NCBI GenBank assembly: GCA_036725345.1
Contig: DAIMEJ010000001.1
Coordinates: forward strand, 310,001-374,000
Length of the DNA: 64,000 nt
Direction: 5' to 3'
DNA from: JAPLJU01 sp036725345
GTDB lineage: Bacteria > Desulfobacterota > Syntrophia > Syntrophales > UBA2192
This document shows, in pieces, positions 35,357 to 44,427 of the stretch. The position numbers and the translations under genes were made by a program. How positions within the stretch are numbered: position 1 is the stretch's first letter; each line of letters starts with the position of its first letter. The notes beneath the pieces were generated by a model. It saw only the letters and a program-made list of their open reading frames with translations, ran no database searches and was not told the DNA's origin.

Positions 35357-36688
35357 ATGGTCAATTTTTCCCTTTCTCCCGAACAGTTGAAGATTCAGCA
35401 GGAGGCGCGGGCATTTGCCCTCCAAGAGGTCCTGCCCGTGGCATGGTGTTATGACGAAAAGGATGAGCTGCCGCTCTTCATTCTGAAAAAAGCATTCGAA
35501 CGGGGCATCATGAACGTTACCATACCCAGGAAATACGGCGGTCCGGAATATGGCCTCATGGAATGCGCCCTGGTGGTGGAGGAGATATCCGCCGCCTGTG
35601 CCGGCCTTGCCACATCCATTTTCGACAACTCCCTGGGGGTCGAGCCGCTTCTTCTCACCCGGAACGAACAGGCCCGGGCGAAGTATCTCCCGGCTATCGT
35701 GAAAGACTTCAAACTCATCTCCTTCGCCACTTCCGAGACGACGGCCGGTTCCGACGTGGCCGGCATCCGCTGCCGGGCGCAAAAGGACGGGGAGGATTAC
35801 ATCCTCAACGGTACAAAATACTGGATGACAAACGGCGGTGTCGCTGATTATTACACCGTCTTTGCAACGGTCGACCCCACGGCGGGTTACAAGGGCATCT
35901 GCGCTTTTATCGTCGAGAAAGGCTGGGAAGGTGTTTCCACGGGACGGCACATCCCGAAGCTCGGGCAGCGCAGTTCGAACACCGTGGGGATTCACTTCAA
36001 AAATACCCGCGTCCCCCGGGAAAACGTGCTGGCGGAGCCGGGACAGGGTTTTTACATGGCCATGACGGCTTTCGCAAGAACGCGTCCGATTATCGGTTCT
36101 TTCGGTGTCGGCGCGGCCCGCACCGCCATGGAGCTCGCCATCGATTACGCCAAGCGTCGACGCGCCTTCGGATTGCCCATCAGGGATTTCCAGGCCGTGG
36201 CTTTCAAGATTGCCGAGATGTATCAGAAGGTCGAAACAGCGCGTCTGCTGACATGGAAAGCGGCCTGGGAAGCGGATTCCGGGAAGGACCCGACCATCAC
36301 GGCCTCCATCACGAAGTTCTACGCCACGGAGGCCGCTTTCGAGGTTGTCGACGAAGCACTGCAAATCTTCGGCGGTTACGGTTACACGCGGATGTACCCG
36401 ATTGAAAAACTCTTCAGGGACGTGCGACTTCTCCGGATCTACGAGGGGACCAGTGAAGTTCAGCGCGTCGTCGTGTCGAGATTCGCCTTCGACAACTACA
36501 AGCCCGTCATGCCCGACCTCGAGGATTTCCCCCAGCTTGAACACCTGGACGTCCATGAGACCCCGGGCGAGACCGCCTGGCGTTGTCCCATGTGCGGATA
36601 CATCCACAGGGGTCCCGAAGCGCCGGAGGCATGCCCCTACTGTTTTTTCCCGAAAACGTCCTTCAAAAAGGTTTGGCCGAGACCGTAG
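35357..36688 (+). CDS. Acyl-CoA dehydrogenase with C-terminal rubredoxin-like domain
   Basis: 443 residues. Residues 1-385 form a complete acyl-CoA dehydrogenase: FATSETTAGSDVAGI (FAD/substrate loop), WMTNGGVADYYTVFA, AFGLPIRDFQAVAFKIAEMY, and RIYEGTSEVQR, which carries the catalytic Glu. After a short linker, residues about 405-443 hold a rubredoxin-like module with Cys410/413 and Cys426/429 (RCPMCGYIHRG, ACPYCFFP), the rubrerythrin-type iron centre. This would put an electron carrier directly on the dehydrogenase, perhaps replacing or helping ETF (inference). It has an AGGAGG-type ribosome site and a perfect inverted repeat just upstream. Monocistronic. Confidence 0.9.
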   Translation: MVNFSLSPEQLKIQQEARAFALQEVLPVAWCYDEKDELPLFILKKAFERGIMNVTIPRKYGGPEYGLMECALVVEEISAACAGLATSIFDNSLGVEPLLLTRNEQARAKYLPAIVKDFKLISFATSETTAGSDVAGIRCRAQKDGEDYILNGTKYWMTNGGVADYYTVFATVDPTAGYKGICAFIVEKGWEGVSTGRHIPKLGQRSSNTVGIHFKNTRVPRENVLAEPGQGFYMAMTAFARTRPIIGSFGVGAARTAMELAIDYAKRRRAFGLPIRDFQAVAFKIAEMYQKVETARLLTWKAAWEADSGKDPTITASITKFYATEAAFEVVDEALQIFGGYGYTRMYPIEKLFRDVRLLRIYEGTSEVQRVVVSRFAFDNYKPVMPDLEDFPQLEHLDVHETPGETAWRCPMCGYIHRGPEAPEACPYCFFPKTSFKKVWPRP

Positions 36689-36763
36689 AGGTTTCCCTCT
36701 CGAGAACCGGTGTCCAGGGGGCCCCGTGGTTCAAAGACACCGGAGCCCCTATTTTCATCGAGA

Positions 36764-37555
36764 CTAGAAAAGCCCCACCTCTTTACCGATCGCCAGGAAC
36801 GGCTTCGGAAACTGGGGTTCGAAGTTCAGGAAGAATGGAACGGGGTACTGGGCACCCACTTTGCTCCCGGCCTCTTTCATTCCTTCCAGGAAGACGCCCA
36901 GGCCCTTGCCGGGGAGCGAGAAAACCATCTCGTCATCCTGTGTCAGGGAAAAGACGCGGTCTCCCATCCCGGGCACAACCACCCTGGGAACACCCTCCTT
37001 GAAAGGAACCAGCAGGTACTCGGCACACTCCACCTTGCCGCCGAAATTGCCCTGGATTCTCCTGCCGTCCTGATAGACCCACGCCTGAATCGCCCTCATG
37101 ACCTGGGCGGGATTGCCGTAGATCACGATGGTGTCAGGCTCAAAGGAGCTTCGCGCCAGCGGTGCGATGACCAGGGCCCCATAAGCCCCTTTGGGAAGTT
37201 TACCGATGGCGGACGCATCCCTTCCGGCCGCCTCCTCGTTTTTCGAGTAATTTCCGGTGCAGAAAAGCCGAACAATCGCCGCGTCCGGATCCGTCGTCTC
37301 GGCGAAACCGAAGGCCAGCGCCCCGGGAACGCAGATCAAATCGGCTTTGGTAATCCCCAGCATCCATCCGTAAAGCCGGGCCATGGTCACCGCCTGGCAG
37401 ATGGCCACCTTCTTTCCCAAAAACGACGAAGGCTGTCTTGTCTTTTCGGGAAATTCAGAAGCATTTTTCAGAAACTTGACGGCCACGGGGAAGGTCCTCA
37501 ACCGCAGATTCTGATAGATGAATTCCGCCGCTTCTTTCAAACTTTGGTTACTCAT
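36764..37555 (-). CDS. DUF169 family protein
   Basis: 263 residues. The pattern (LRLRTFPVAVKFL at the N-terminus, CQAVTMARLYGWMLGITKADL, PGALAFGF, PLARSSFEPDTIVIYGNPAQ, VECAEYLLVPFKEGVPRVVVPGMG) is characteristic of DUF169, a family common in anaerobes and archaea. A few conserved Cys (in ICQAVT and ECAEY) could bind a cofactor or metal. No biochemical role is established. It converges with the acyl-CoA dehydrogenase-rubredoxin gene. Confidence 0.8.
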   Translation of the reverse strand: MSNQSLKEAAEFIYQNLRLRTFPVAVKFLKNASEFPEKTRQPSSFLGKKVAICQAVTMARLYGWMLGITKADLICVPGALAFGFAETTDPDAAIVRLFCTGNYSKNEEAAGRDASAIGKLPKGAYGALVIAPLARSSFEPDTIVIYGNPAQVMRAIQAWVYQDGRRIQGNFGGKVECAEYLLVPFKEGVPRVVVPGMGDRVFSLTQDDEMVFSLPGKGLGVFLEGMKEAGSKVGAQYPVPFFLNFEPQFPKPFLAIGKEVGLF

Positions 37556-37845
37556 GTCCCAGTCCTCCCTTTTCCATTACAAGATATTTTCTTCCTGTCT
37601 CTGATCCTTTCATCGGCAATGGATGATGAACGATTTCGATTCCATCCCCGGCCTGCCCGTTGGTCCATTGACCGGCAAGCCGATTCTGCATCGATCGGTC
37701 CGGGTCTGAAAATCAATCTTGACCGGAAAGCGTTGATTATGTAAGAAAGACTATTGACGCCAAAAAGGATAGACGTACATCACCTTACCCGTATTCGGCT
37801 TCCGGAACACTTTTGGGAAATTCCAATATTGAAGGAGGGTTGAAA

Positions 37846-38010
37846 ATGCCGACCTACGAGTATCGTTGCAGCGACTGCAGGCACAAATTTGCCCTGGTTC
37901 TGAGCCTCTCTGAACACGACAAGAAAAAAATTTCGTGTCCCAAGTGCGGCAAGAAAAACGTCAAACAACAGATTTCATCCTTTCTGACCAAAACCTCCAG
38001 AAAGAGTTAG
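37846..38010 (+). CDS. FmdB-type zinc ribbon protein
   Basis: 54 residues. The ATG at 37846 has a GGAGGG site. MPTYEYRCSDCRHKF is the hallmark of the FmdB regulatory-type zinc ribbon, with a second Cys pair in CPKCGKKN. The C-terminus is basic. Such proteins are proposed regulators or accessory factors; the true role is unclear. A possible promoter (TTGACC, 17 bases, TAAGAA) is about 130 bases upstream. Confidence 0.85.
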   Translation: MPTYEYRCSDCRHKFALVLSLSEHDKKKISCPKCGKKNVKQQISSFLTKTSRKS

Positions 38011-38138
38011 CATCCTCCATAACGCGACAGCCGGGAAAGACCTTCCCATCGCCGTTACCGGCAGGGGGGTCTTTTCATTTTGACGCCGGACCTGAAGGGT
38101 CATGGCCCGTTGAGGCGAGCTCCGACCGTCCTGAACCG

Positions 38139-38714
38139 CTACGGCCTATCCGGCCCTTCATGGTAAGGGGGCATCCGGTGACGCTTGAGGTAATCCACCG
38201 CCAGGAGGATTCCGAGGGCTGTCTTGCTGTCGGTGATCCCGGCCGTTCGGACCATTTGAAGAACGGCCTCGAGGGGCATTTCCAACGCTTCTATGTCCTC
38301 ATCCTCATCGGGAGGCAGTGGTTCGGGATAGAGCCCGACAGCCAGGTAGTAGTACATGTATTCGTTGCCGTAACCGGGAACCAGATAGCCCTCAAAAAGT
38401 TTCACCAGCTTCTCCGCCCTGTGACCGATTTCCTCGGCCATTTCACGCTGGGCACACGCTTCGCTGGACTCCGCGTCGTGATCCACCCGTCCCGCGGGGA
38501 TCTCAAGAAGATAATGACCGACGGCCGGCCGGTACTGCCTGATCATGACGACGGAGCCGTTGTCCCTGACAGGAACGACAGACACCGTCCGCCTGTGGTC
38601 AATCCGGCTCACTTTTCCGGTGCCTCCCTTCGGCCGTTCGACCTCATCCTCGTACACACGGAATATGGGACTGCAATATACCATGGTTGATTGCAGGGGT
38701 TTTTGTCTTTCCAT
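38139..38714 (-). CDS. Nudix hydrolase, ADP-ribose pyrophosphatase-like
   Basis: 191 residues. The layout fits ADP-ribose pyrophosphatases: an N-terminal beta domain (YCSPIFRVYEDEVERP), VVPVRDNGSVVMIRQYRPAV, LLEIPAGRVDH, and the Nudix core REMAEEIGHRAEKL. The box has one extra residue between the conserved Gly and the first Glu, so the family assignment should be checked. It probably cleaves ADP-ribose or a related nucleotide sugar. It is 14 bases downstream of the UspA gene on the same strand. Confidence 0.88.
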   Translation of the reverse strand: MERQKPLQSTMVYCSPIFRVYEDEVERPKGGTGKVSRIDHRRTVSVVPVRDNGSVVMIRQYRPAVGHYLLEIPAGRVDHDAESSEACAQREMAEEIGHRAEKLVKLFEGYLVPGYGNEYMYYYLAVGLYPEPLPPDEDEDIEALEMPLEAVLQMVRTAGITDSKTALGILLAVDYLKRHRMPPYHEGPDRP

Positions 38715-38728
38715 ACTTCAACCCTCGC

Positions 38729-39172
38729 TTATCTCACGACCAAGACGGCTGTTTTGCCCTTTCCGTGCAGGACGCCGAAGGCGACGCTTCCCACCACGGC
38801 GCCGAACGCCCCCTTTCCCCTGGATCCCATGACAATGAGACCCGCCTTCGACCGCTTTGCCTCCTGCAGGATCTCTTCAGCGGGGTGTCCTGATCGGATG
38901 ACATTTTTTGCTTTAATTCCCTTGCGTTTGAATTTTATCTTTATTCTTTGCATGAAGGTCTGAGCGGCCTGTCGCAGATAATCCTCTACAGGCTCCACCA
39001 GATGGGTCGGTGTTTCCGCCGCAGGCATCGCACGGCTGAGATAGGCGCTGGTGTCGATCACGTGCAGAATCGTCACGGCACCGCCCTGCGTCAGAGCCAG
39101 ATTGATCGCAGAATCAACGGCTTTGCCGGACTCCTTCGATCCGTCGACAGCCACGAGAATCTTTTTGAACAT
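38729..39172 (-). CDS. Universal stress protein UspA family
   Basis: 147 residues, a single Usp domain. It begins FKKILVAVDGSKES and ends with the ATP-binding loop MGSRGKGAFGAVVGSVAFGV followed by TAVLVVR. The GSRG-x-G...GSV pattern suggests an ATP-binding (UspFG-like) member. The middle has a basic helix (RIKIKFKRKGIKAK). It sits between the Clp-fold protease and the Nudix gene on the same strand. Confidence 0.93.
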   Translation of the reverse strand: MFKKILVAVDGSKESGKAVDSAINLALTQGGAVTILHVIDTSAYLSRAMPAAETPTHLVEPVEDYLRQAAQTFMQRIKIKFKRKGIKAKNVIRSGHPAEEILQEAKRSKAGLIVMGSRGKGAFGAVVGSVAFGVLHGKGKTAVLVVR

Positions 39173-39211
39173 GTCGTCCCCCTTGAATGCCCTCGATTTT
39201 AATGAACAAGA

Positions 39212-40054
39212 TTATTGTCGTTGCTTCGCTTCCTCCGTTCGCTTGTAGGGGATCGGTATGTACTGAACGGAGGGTCTCCGCTGCATCGTCTGCGGGAAGA
39301 GGTCCATGAGTTCGTAAATTTCCTCGGGAAGACCGACGCGGACCGGGAGCCCCATGTCCCTCGCTTCCTCGAATGTGATGGGGTAATCGTGGGTCCAGTG
39401 CCCCCCGGTGAGGGTGCTCGCGATCCGCTCCGCCGTCTCCGGCTCGATGCGCGGCTCCATGATCTTTTTCGCAAAGGCCTTCATTTGACCTGTTGCCATC
39501 CTGGCCACATCGGCAAGAATGAGCGTCTTGTCCTCTATGTCTTTCGGATCCTTTTCCCTGATCATCCTGAGAATGGAGCCGGCCGGATACTCGCCGAGTT
39601 GCGGATCGATGGGGCCCAAAACCGCGTTTTCGTCCATGACCACCTCGTGGGACGCCAGGCACAGCAACGTGCCGCCCGACATGGCGTAATGCGGTACGAA
39701 AATGGTGACCTTGGCGTCGTGTCTCTTCATGGCCATGGCGATTTGCTCCGTGGAAAGCGCGAGCCCCCCGGGCGTGTGGATGATCATGTCAATCGGCATG
39801 TCGTCCGGCGTGAGGCGGATGGCCCGGAGGATGTCTTCGGAATCGTTGATGTCGATGTACCTCATGACGGGAAAACCGAGAAATTTCATCGTCTCCTGCC
39901 GGTGGATGAGGGTGATGACCCTGGAGTTTCTCTTTCGTTCCAGCGCTCGAATCACCGCCATCCTTCTCCCGTGCATCATCTTCTGCTGCACGAGGGGCAT
40001 GAATAGGACAAAGAGCATGACGATCCAGAACAGGTTTCCGGTCAGGCTGGACAT
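39212..40054 (-). CDS. Membrane-anchored Clp-fold serine protease, SDH family
   Basis: 280 residues from the ATG at 40054; the upstream extension in this frame only reads through the HD gene. An N-terminal helix (about 8-22, LFWIVMLFVLFMP) anchors it. The Clp-fold core has IIHTPGGLALS (oxyanion loop), PHYAMSGGTLLCL with nucleophile Ser126, LGPIDPQLGEYPA and GHWTHDYPITF, matching the Ser-Asp-His type family related to SppA/ClpP. Proteins of this kind face the cytoplasm or membrane and probably cut membrane substrates. It follows the HD gene by five bases, so co-expression is likely. Confidence 0.87.
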   Translation of the reverse strand: MSSLTGNLFWIVMLFVLFMPLVQQKMMHGRRMAVIRALERKRNSRVITLIHRQETMKFLGFPVMRYIDINDSEDILRAIRLTPDDMPIDMIIHTPGGLALSTEQIAMAMKRHDAKVTIFVPHYAMSGGTLLCLASHEVVMDENAVLGPIDPQLGEYPAGSILRMIREKDPKDIEDKTLILADVARMATGQMKAFAKKIMEPRIEPETAERIASTLTGGHWTHDYPITFEEARDMGLPVRVGLPEEIYELMDLFPQTMQRRPSVQYIPIPYKRTEEAKQRQ

Positions 40055-40059
40055 GTCTC

Positions 40060-40878
40060 TCACCCCCCCTGCTTCATTTTCAAGAGTTCTTCGTAAAGCC
40101 TTCGGCCGACTTCCAGGCCGCGGTCGATAAAATCCGGCCCGTAGACCTGACCGGTTGAAGACCGGAAGGTGGAACGGATCCTCTCGATTCCCTTCAGCCC
40201 CTCGAGATATCGGCCCATGACAGCGGGTATCGGCACGTTCCGTCTCTCCAGCATGGACCACAGCATTTCGGTGAAATTGTCAGGTCCCCACCTGAACTTG
40301 TCGGCGTCGTAGAGCGTATCCGAGATCAGGGAAGCCAGGGGATCCTCGAGCGTCTCGACCGGCTGGAACGCCTCGTGATTGCCGATAGCCTTTGTGACGG
40401 CCGTTACTTCCGCCTCATGAAGTCCGAAGGCCGACTTGAGAAGCGGTTCCGCCGTCTCTGCGCTTTTCTTGGCGTGCTGTTTTTCAAACCTCCTCACATC
40501 GTGAAAAACGGCGGCGAGGTGGGCCAGGAAAATGAGTCGGCCTACATCCTGCCCTTTGATACCGTTTTCTGACTCCGCCATCACGAGGGCTCCCGCATCG
40601 ACGGCAACGCGCGCGGCGTGCAAAATGCCGTGTCCGAAATGGTCCTCCTGGCCGCGAAGGATGGAAACGGCGTGCCTCACGAGGGGATGGCTGCGAAAGA
40701 GGACGCGGGATCGCCGGACCTCCCGTCGCTTTTCAGAATAGAAGCGCGGCGGGCCTACGTCACCGGATATTCTTCTCGACAGCTGTCTCGCTTCACGATA
40801 ATCCTGACGCAACCGGCGGTTCCCCCTCGGACGGCGTTCGCACAGCGACAGGGCCTGCGGATGGACCCAATGTACCAC
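40060..40878 (-). CDS. HD domain phosphohydrolase
   Basis: 272 residues with a GTG start. The HD metal site is built from HGILHAARVAVDAG, HLAAVFHDVRRFEKQH (the HD pair), IGNHEAF and LYDADKFRWG (last Asp). The first 60 residues are basic and unassigned, so the true start may be further downstream. It is a member of the HD phosphohydrolase superfamily; nucleotide or second-messenger hydrolysis is possible, but no GYP or RelA signature is seen. It lies between the VWA operon and the Clp-fold protease on the same strand. Confidence 0.75.
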   Translation of the reverse strand: MVHWVHPQALSLCERRPRGNRRLRQDYREARQLSRRISGDVGPPRFYSEKRREVRRSRVLFRSHPLVRHAVSILRGQEDHFGHGILHAARVAVDAGALVMAESENGIKGQDVGRLIFLAHLAAVFHDVRRFEKQHAKKSAETAEPLLKSAFGLHEAEVTAVTKAIGNHEAFQPVETLEDPLASLISDTLYDADKFRWGPDNFTEMLWSMLERRNVPIPAVMGRYLEGLKGIERIRSTFRSSTGQVYGPDFIDRGLEVGRRLYEELLKMKQGG

Positions 40879-40999
40879 TATTGCCCTGCCTTTTCAGTTG
40901 TTTTTTGCGATGTTTCTGAACGGGGAAGAGACCGGGACCGGCCATGGTTCCGGAAGACGGGCCGAAACGCCCGGCTGAGGACTCTTCAGGTGAGGTTTC

Positions 41000-42334
41000 T
41001 TACAGGAGGGCGTGCATCACCTTTTCCAGATGGTTGAGCGTATTGCACTCCCGCGCGATGTGACAGAAGGGCAGGTATCTCTTCATTTCGGAATCCCCGG
41101 AGCCCCAGAGGGAAGGCGTTTCCGGGTTGAGCCAGATCAATCGCTTTGACCTTTCTTGCATCCTCTTGAGGATCCCGACTTCCGGCTCCCCGAAATTACT
41201 CCTCGCGTCCCCGAGGATGATGATCGTCGTCTTGTTTGTCAGGCTTCCGGACCAGCCCTCCCAGAAATCACGCAGGGACTGCCCGTAGTCCGTTCTCCCC
41301 ATCCAGATATCGAGGTCTGCGCCCGTCTGGAGGCGGACCAGGGCTTCCTCGAGATCGTATTTTTCGAAGATCGAGCTGACCTCAACGAGGTTTGAGCAAA
41401 AAATGAATGTGTCGATCTTCTCGATCAATTCATTGAGGCTGTACAGGATAAGAAGGAAGAAGCGGACGATCGTCGAGACGGAGCGGCTGACATCACAGAG
41501 GACCATGATCTTCGGACGGTCTATTTTTTTCATCTTCCACCGGGTGTCGAAGGGGAGGCCCTGGTAGGCGATGTTGCTCCTCATGGTTTTCTTGAAATCC
41601 AGCTGTCCCCGTTTTGCTCCCTTTTTGCGTCGCGTGTGAAGGTCGCGCAGGTTCTTGACCATCTTCCGGATGATGACCCGGATCTGCTGGTAGTGGTGCT
41701 GCTCGATGTTGGTGAGCCTCGCGTTCCTCAGGTAGCTCTCCATCATCCCCTCTGTCGTGGACCCCGCGTACAGGTCATACTGGCGTTCGACAAAGTTCCG
41801 GGCCCGATCCGTGAGGTCCTCCCTCCCCTGCTCGAGCAGGCCCGCGCTGCGAGCGGAATCGTCGTCCCCCTCCGCCCGAAGCGATCGGATGTAGTCGTTT
41901 AATTCATCGAGACCCATCTGCTGCATCAGCCGCCTGATGAACAGCCCCTTTTGGGTGAAGAATTGGATTCCCGTAACGTCCACGGACAGGGCGGCCTGAC
42001 TCATCGCCACGGCGAGGCCCGCCATGTTTCCGCTCAGGATCATCTGGGCGATCAGCGGGATTTCTTCATCGCATTCGGTCCCCATTCCCTCCTCGATGTC
42101 GTAGGCGTGATCAAAGGGGACATCCGCCGAAAAAAAACGGTCAAAAGTCAAATGAAAGACCTCTTTCTCCGCGAGGGTCTTCGCCAGCGCCGCCGACAGG
42201 GCGCTTTTCAGGGTACCCCGATCGCCATAACCGATCAGATCGGTGACATGCATGGCGTCGATACTCTCGGCGACCGAGACCCGCACGCCGGAGCCGCGGA
42301 GTGCCAGGATAAAGCTTTCGAGAGTCCTGTCCAT
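41000..42334 (-). CDS. VWA-domain protein of the CoxE/MoxR-associated type
   Basis: 444 residues. The N-terminal part (FILALRGSGVRVSVAESIDA) is the usual opening of CoxE-like proteins. The VWA domain begins around residue 270 (PKIMVLCDVSRSVSTIVRFF), with an intact MIDAS motif Asp-x-Ser-x-Ser, and IIILGDARSNFGEP further on. A lysine-rich linker (TRRKKGAKRGQL) separates the parts. Such proteins act with MoxR AAA+ ATPases in metal insertion or complex assembly. It starts two bases after the MoxR gene ends, a tight pair. Confidence 0.88.
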   Translation of the reverse strand: MDRTLESFILALRGSGVRVSVAESIDAMHVTDLIGYGDRGTLKSALSAALAKTLAEKEVFHLTFDRFFSADVPFDHAYDIEEGMGTECDEEIPLIAQMILSGNMAGLAVAMSQAALSVDVTGIQFFTQKGLFIRRLMQQMGLDELNDYIRSLRAEGDDDSARSAGLLEQGREDLTDRARNFVERQYDLYAGSTTEGMMESYLRNARLTNIEQHHYQQIRVIIRKMVKNLRDLHTRRKKGAKRGQLDFKKTMRSNIAYQGLPFDTRWKMKKIDRPKIMVLCDVSRSVSTIVRFFLLILYSLNELIEKIDTFIFCSNLVEVSSIFEKYDLEEALVRLQTGADLDIWMGRTDYGQSLRDFWEGWSGSLTNKTTIIILGDARSNFGEPEVGILKRMQERSKRLIWLNPETPSLWGSGDSEMKRYLPFCHIARECNTLNHLEKVMHALL

Positions 42335-42336
42335 AA

Positions 42337-43281
42337 TCAGGCGACGTTCATGGCCTTTTCAGCCAGGCCGCGGAGCTGTTCCTTGATGAGTTTGACATCC
42401 TCCTCGAACTTGACGAAGGTGTTGAGGGTGTCATGGATGAGATCGACGTCCAGTTTGTCGACGTGGAGGATCATCAGAACCCTCGCCCAGTCGATGGATT
42501 CGCTGATCGACGGAACCTTTTTGATATCCAGTTTTCGCACTTCATGGATGAAGGCGACGAGCTGCGCCTCCAGCCTCTCGGATATGCCCGGCACCTTGAT
42601 CCTGACAATCTCCCGTTCGAGTTTCTGATCGGGAAAGGGGATGTAGAGATGGAGGCATCTTCGCTTGAGGGCCTCGCTCAGCTCCCGCGTGTTGTTGCTC
42701 GTGAGGAAAACAAAGGGTTTCGACACCGCGGCGATGGTGCCGACCTCCGGTATGGATACCTGAAAGTCCGAGAGGACCTCCAGCAGAAAGGCTTCGAACT
42801 CGTCGTCGGATTTGTCCACCTCGTCGACGAGCAGAACGGCCCCCCGCTTCTCCTGGATGGCCTTCAATAGCGGCCGGGGTTCCAGGAAGTCCATGGAGAA
42901 GAAAATATCATCGTACTGGTGCAGTCGCTGGATGGACCGGTCCAGCCCGTTTTCACCCTTGATGATCTGGTCCAGTTTGTCGCGGAGCAGTTGGGTGTAG
43001 AGCAGCTGCTTTCCGTATTTCCACTCGTAAAGGGCCTTGGACTCGTCCAGGCCCTCGTAACACTGAAGCCGGATCAGCGGAACGCCGAGAAACAAAGCCG
43101 CCGTCTTCGCCAGTTCCGTCTTACCGACGCCGGCGGGCCCTTCAACGAGGATCGGCTTGCAGAGATGATAAGCGAGATAAACCGTCGTGGCAATCTGTCG
43201 GCTGCAAATGTACCCGGCCTGCTTGAACTCCAGCTGGACGGTTTCGATCGAGGTAAATTTCTCTTCGTGAAAATTCTTCAT
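42337..43281 (-). CDS. MoxR-family AAA+ ATPase
   Basis: About 314 residues from the ATG at 43281 (GGGAG site). Walker A is EGPAGVGKTELAK, Walker B AVLLVDEVDKSD, sensor 1 PFVFLTSNN and the Arg finger region LKRRCLHLYIPFPD. The C-terminal lid is present. MoxR ATPases remodel or activate partner proteins, here presumably through the adjacent VWA protein. The neighbour just upstream is an acyl-CoA dehydrogenase (stop at 43283), so the client may be that enzyme or a related complex (inference). Confidence 0.92.
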   Translation of the reverse strand: MKNFHEEKFTSIETVQLEFKQAGYICSRQIATTVYLAYHLCKPILVEGPAGVGKTELAKTAALFLGVPLIRLQCYEGLDESKALYEWKYGKQLLYTQLLRDKLDQIIKGENGLDRSIQRLHQYDDIFFSMDFLEPRPLLKAIQEKRGAVLLVDEVDKSDDEFEAFLLEVLSDFQVSIPEVGTIAAVSKPFVFLTSNNTRELSEALKRRCLHLYIPFPDQKLEREIVRIKVPGISERLEAQLVAFIHEVRKLDIKKVPSISESIDWARVLMILHVDKLDVDLIHDTLNTFVKFEEDVKLIKEQLRGLAEKAMNVA

Positions 43282-43282
43282 A

Positions 43283-44395
43283 TTATCTCCCTCTGGAAAG
43301 GATAACATCTCCCCTGTGCTGCATTTTTATTTTCGACACCTGATCCGCCAGATGGATGGTCTTTCGCAGATCGTGGCCGATCCGGTCGAACGCCGGGTCC
43401 TCAACAATGCCCATTCCGGTTGCGATGGAACCGATAAGCGCCATGATGTTTTTCGACTGGATCTTCATGAACACCGTCAGGGCATCCATCGTCCCGGATG
43501 CCGGATCGCCGTCGCAGGTCCGCGCCGCCTCTCCCGCGATCACGTCCAGGGCCTCGAGGGAGACCAGAATCTCTCCGAGTTTCTCCTTGAGACCCTCCAT
43601 GTTCCGGAGACCCGCATTCCGGATGAGGTCCAGGAGCATCTCCAGTTGTGCGTTCATGCCGCCCATGACGGGTCCCATCAGAAGGACATCCTCGACGCTG
43701 CGGAAGGGCTTCGACATTTTTTCGAAAGCCGCCCCGTTTTCGCCCAGTTCGTTCGAGAAAGGCACCCGGCAGTGATCGAACCGTACGCCGCAGTGGGGTG
43801 ACGGTTTCAGAAAATCGATTTTCATCAGGGGTCCCGGCTGAACGCCCTCCGCATCACGCGGAACAATGACGAAGGTGAACTCTTTTCGGTCCCCCGAGAA
43901 ACCCGTCACGCTGAAGACCATGTAGAAGTCGGCGAAGGTGCCGTTGGTCAAATAGGCTTTCTCACCCGTGACCTCATAGCTATCGCCTGTTCGACGTGCC
44001 GTCGTCTTCACGTGTTTCGGGTGGGCCCCGGTCCCGGGTTCCGATATGGCGATGGATCCGGTCAGTTCACCCCTTGCCATGGGTCTCAGGTACGCGTCGA
44101 TCTGGTCCTCCCGGCCGAAGGAATAAATGAAAAAACGGCCGACGAGCATGTGGATCATCCAGGAGAGCGCCATGCCCATGTTACGCCCCACCTGAACAAA
44201 AATTTTCAGCGCGGCCGTCATGGACCGGTAATCTTCTCCCGTTCCCCCGTGGTCCGCCGGCAGACCCATTCCCAGGAGGCCCGCCTCGGCCATTTTTTTC
44301 CACAGATCCAATGGGAAGACGTCGGAATCAGACAGGACCGACCGTCCGGCGACCTCCTGCTCGGCAAACCGCGCTATCTTTCCCTCGAGGTTCAT
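43283..44395 (-). CDS. Divergent acyl-CoA dehydrogenase
   Basis: About 370 residues from the ATG at 44395 (GGGGAGG site); a start at 44431 overlapping the MarR stop is possible. The fold is recognisable: LLGMGLPADHGGTGEDYR, MALSWMIHMLVGRFF, GSIAISEPGTGAHPKHVKTT, AYLTNGTFADFYMVFSV, and PHCGVRFDHCRVPFSNELG. However, the C-terminal loop that holds the catalytic Glu in many family members (YEGTSE...) reads IHLADQVSKIKMQH here. The Glu may be supplied elsewhere, as in isovaleryl-CoA dehydrogenase, or be absent. It lies between MarR and MoxR in one operon. Confidence 0.85.
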   Translation of the reverse strand: MNLEGKIARFAEQEVAGRSVLSDSDVFPLDLWKKMAEAGLLGMGLPADHGGTGEDYRSMTAALKIFVQVGRNMGMALSWMIHMLVGRFFIYSFGREDQIDAYLRPMARGELTGSIAISEPGTGAHPKHVKTTARRTGDSYEVTGEKAYLTNGTFADFYMVFSVTGFSGDRKEFTFVIVPRDAEGVQPGPLMKIDFLKPSPHCGVRFDHCRVPFSNELGENGAAFEKMSKPFRSVEDVLLMGPVMGGMNAQLEMLLDLIRNAGLRNMEGLKEKLGEILVSLEALDVIAGEAARTCDGDPASGTMDALTVFMKIQSKNIMALIGSIATGMGIVEDPAFDRIGHDLRKTIHLADQVSKIKMQHRGDVILSRGR

Positions 44396-44427
44396 CCGCC
44401 TCCCCTTCACATCCGGTACCCGGCCCG

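Noticed and set aside
40055..40261. N-terminal extension of the Clp-fold protease frame by 69 residues
   Set aside because: It overlaps the HD gene and has no family resemblance; the ATG at 40054 starts directly before the membrane helix.
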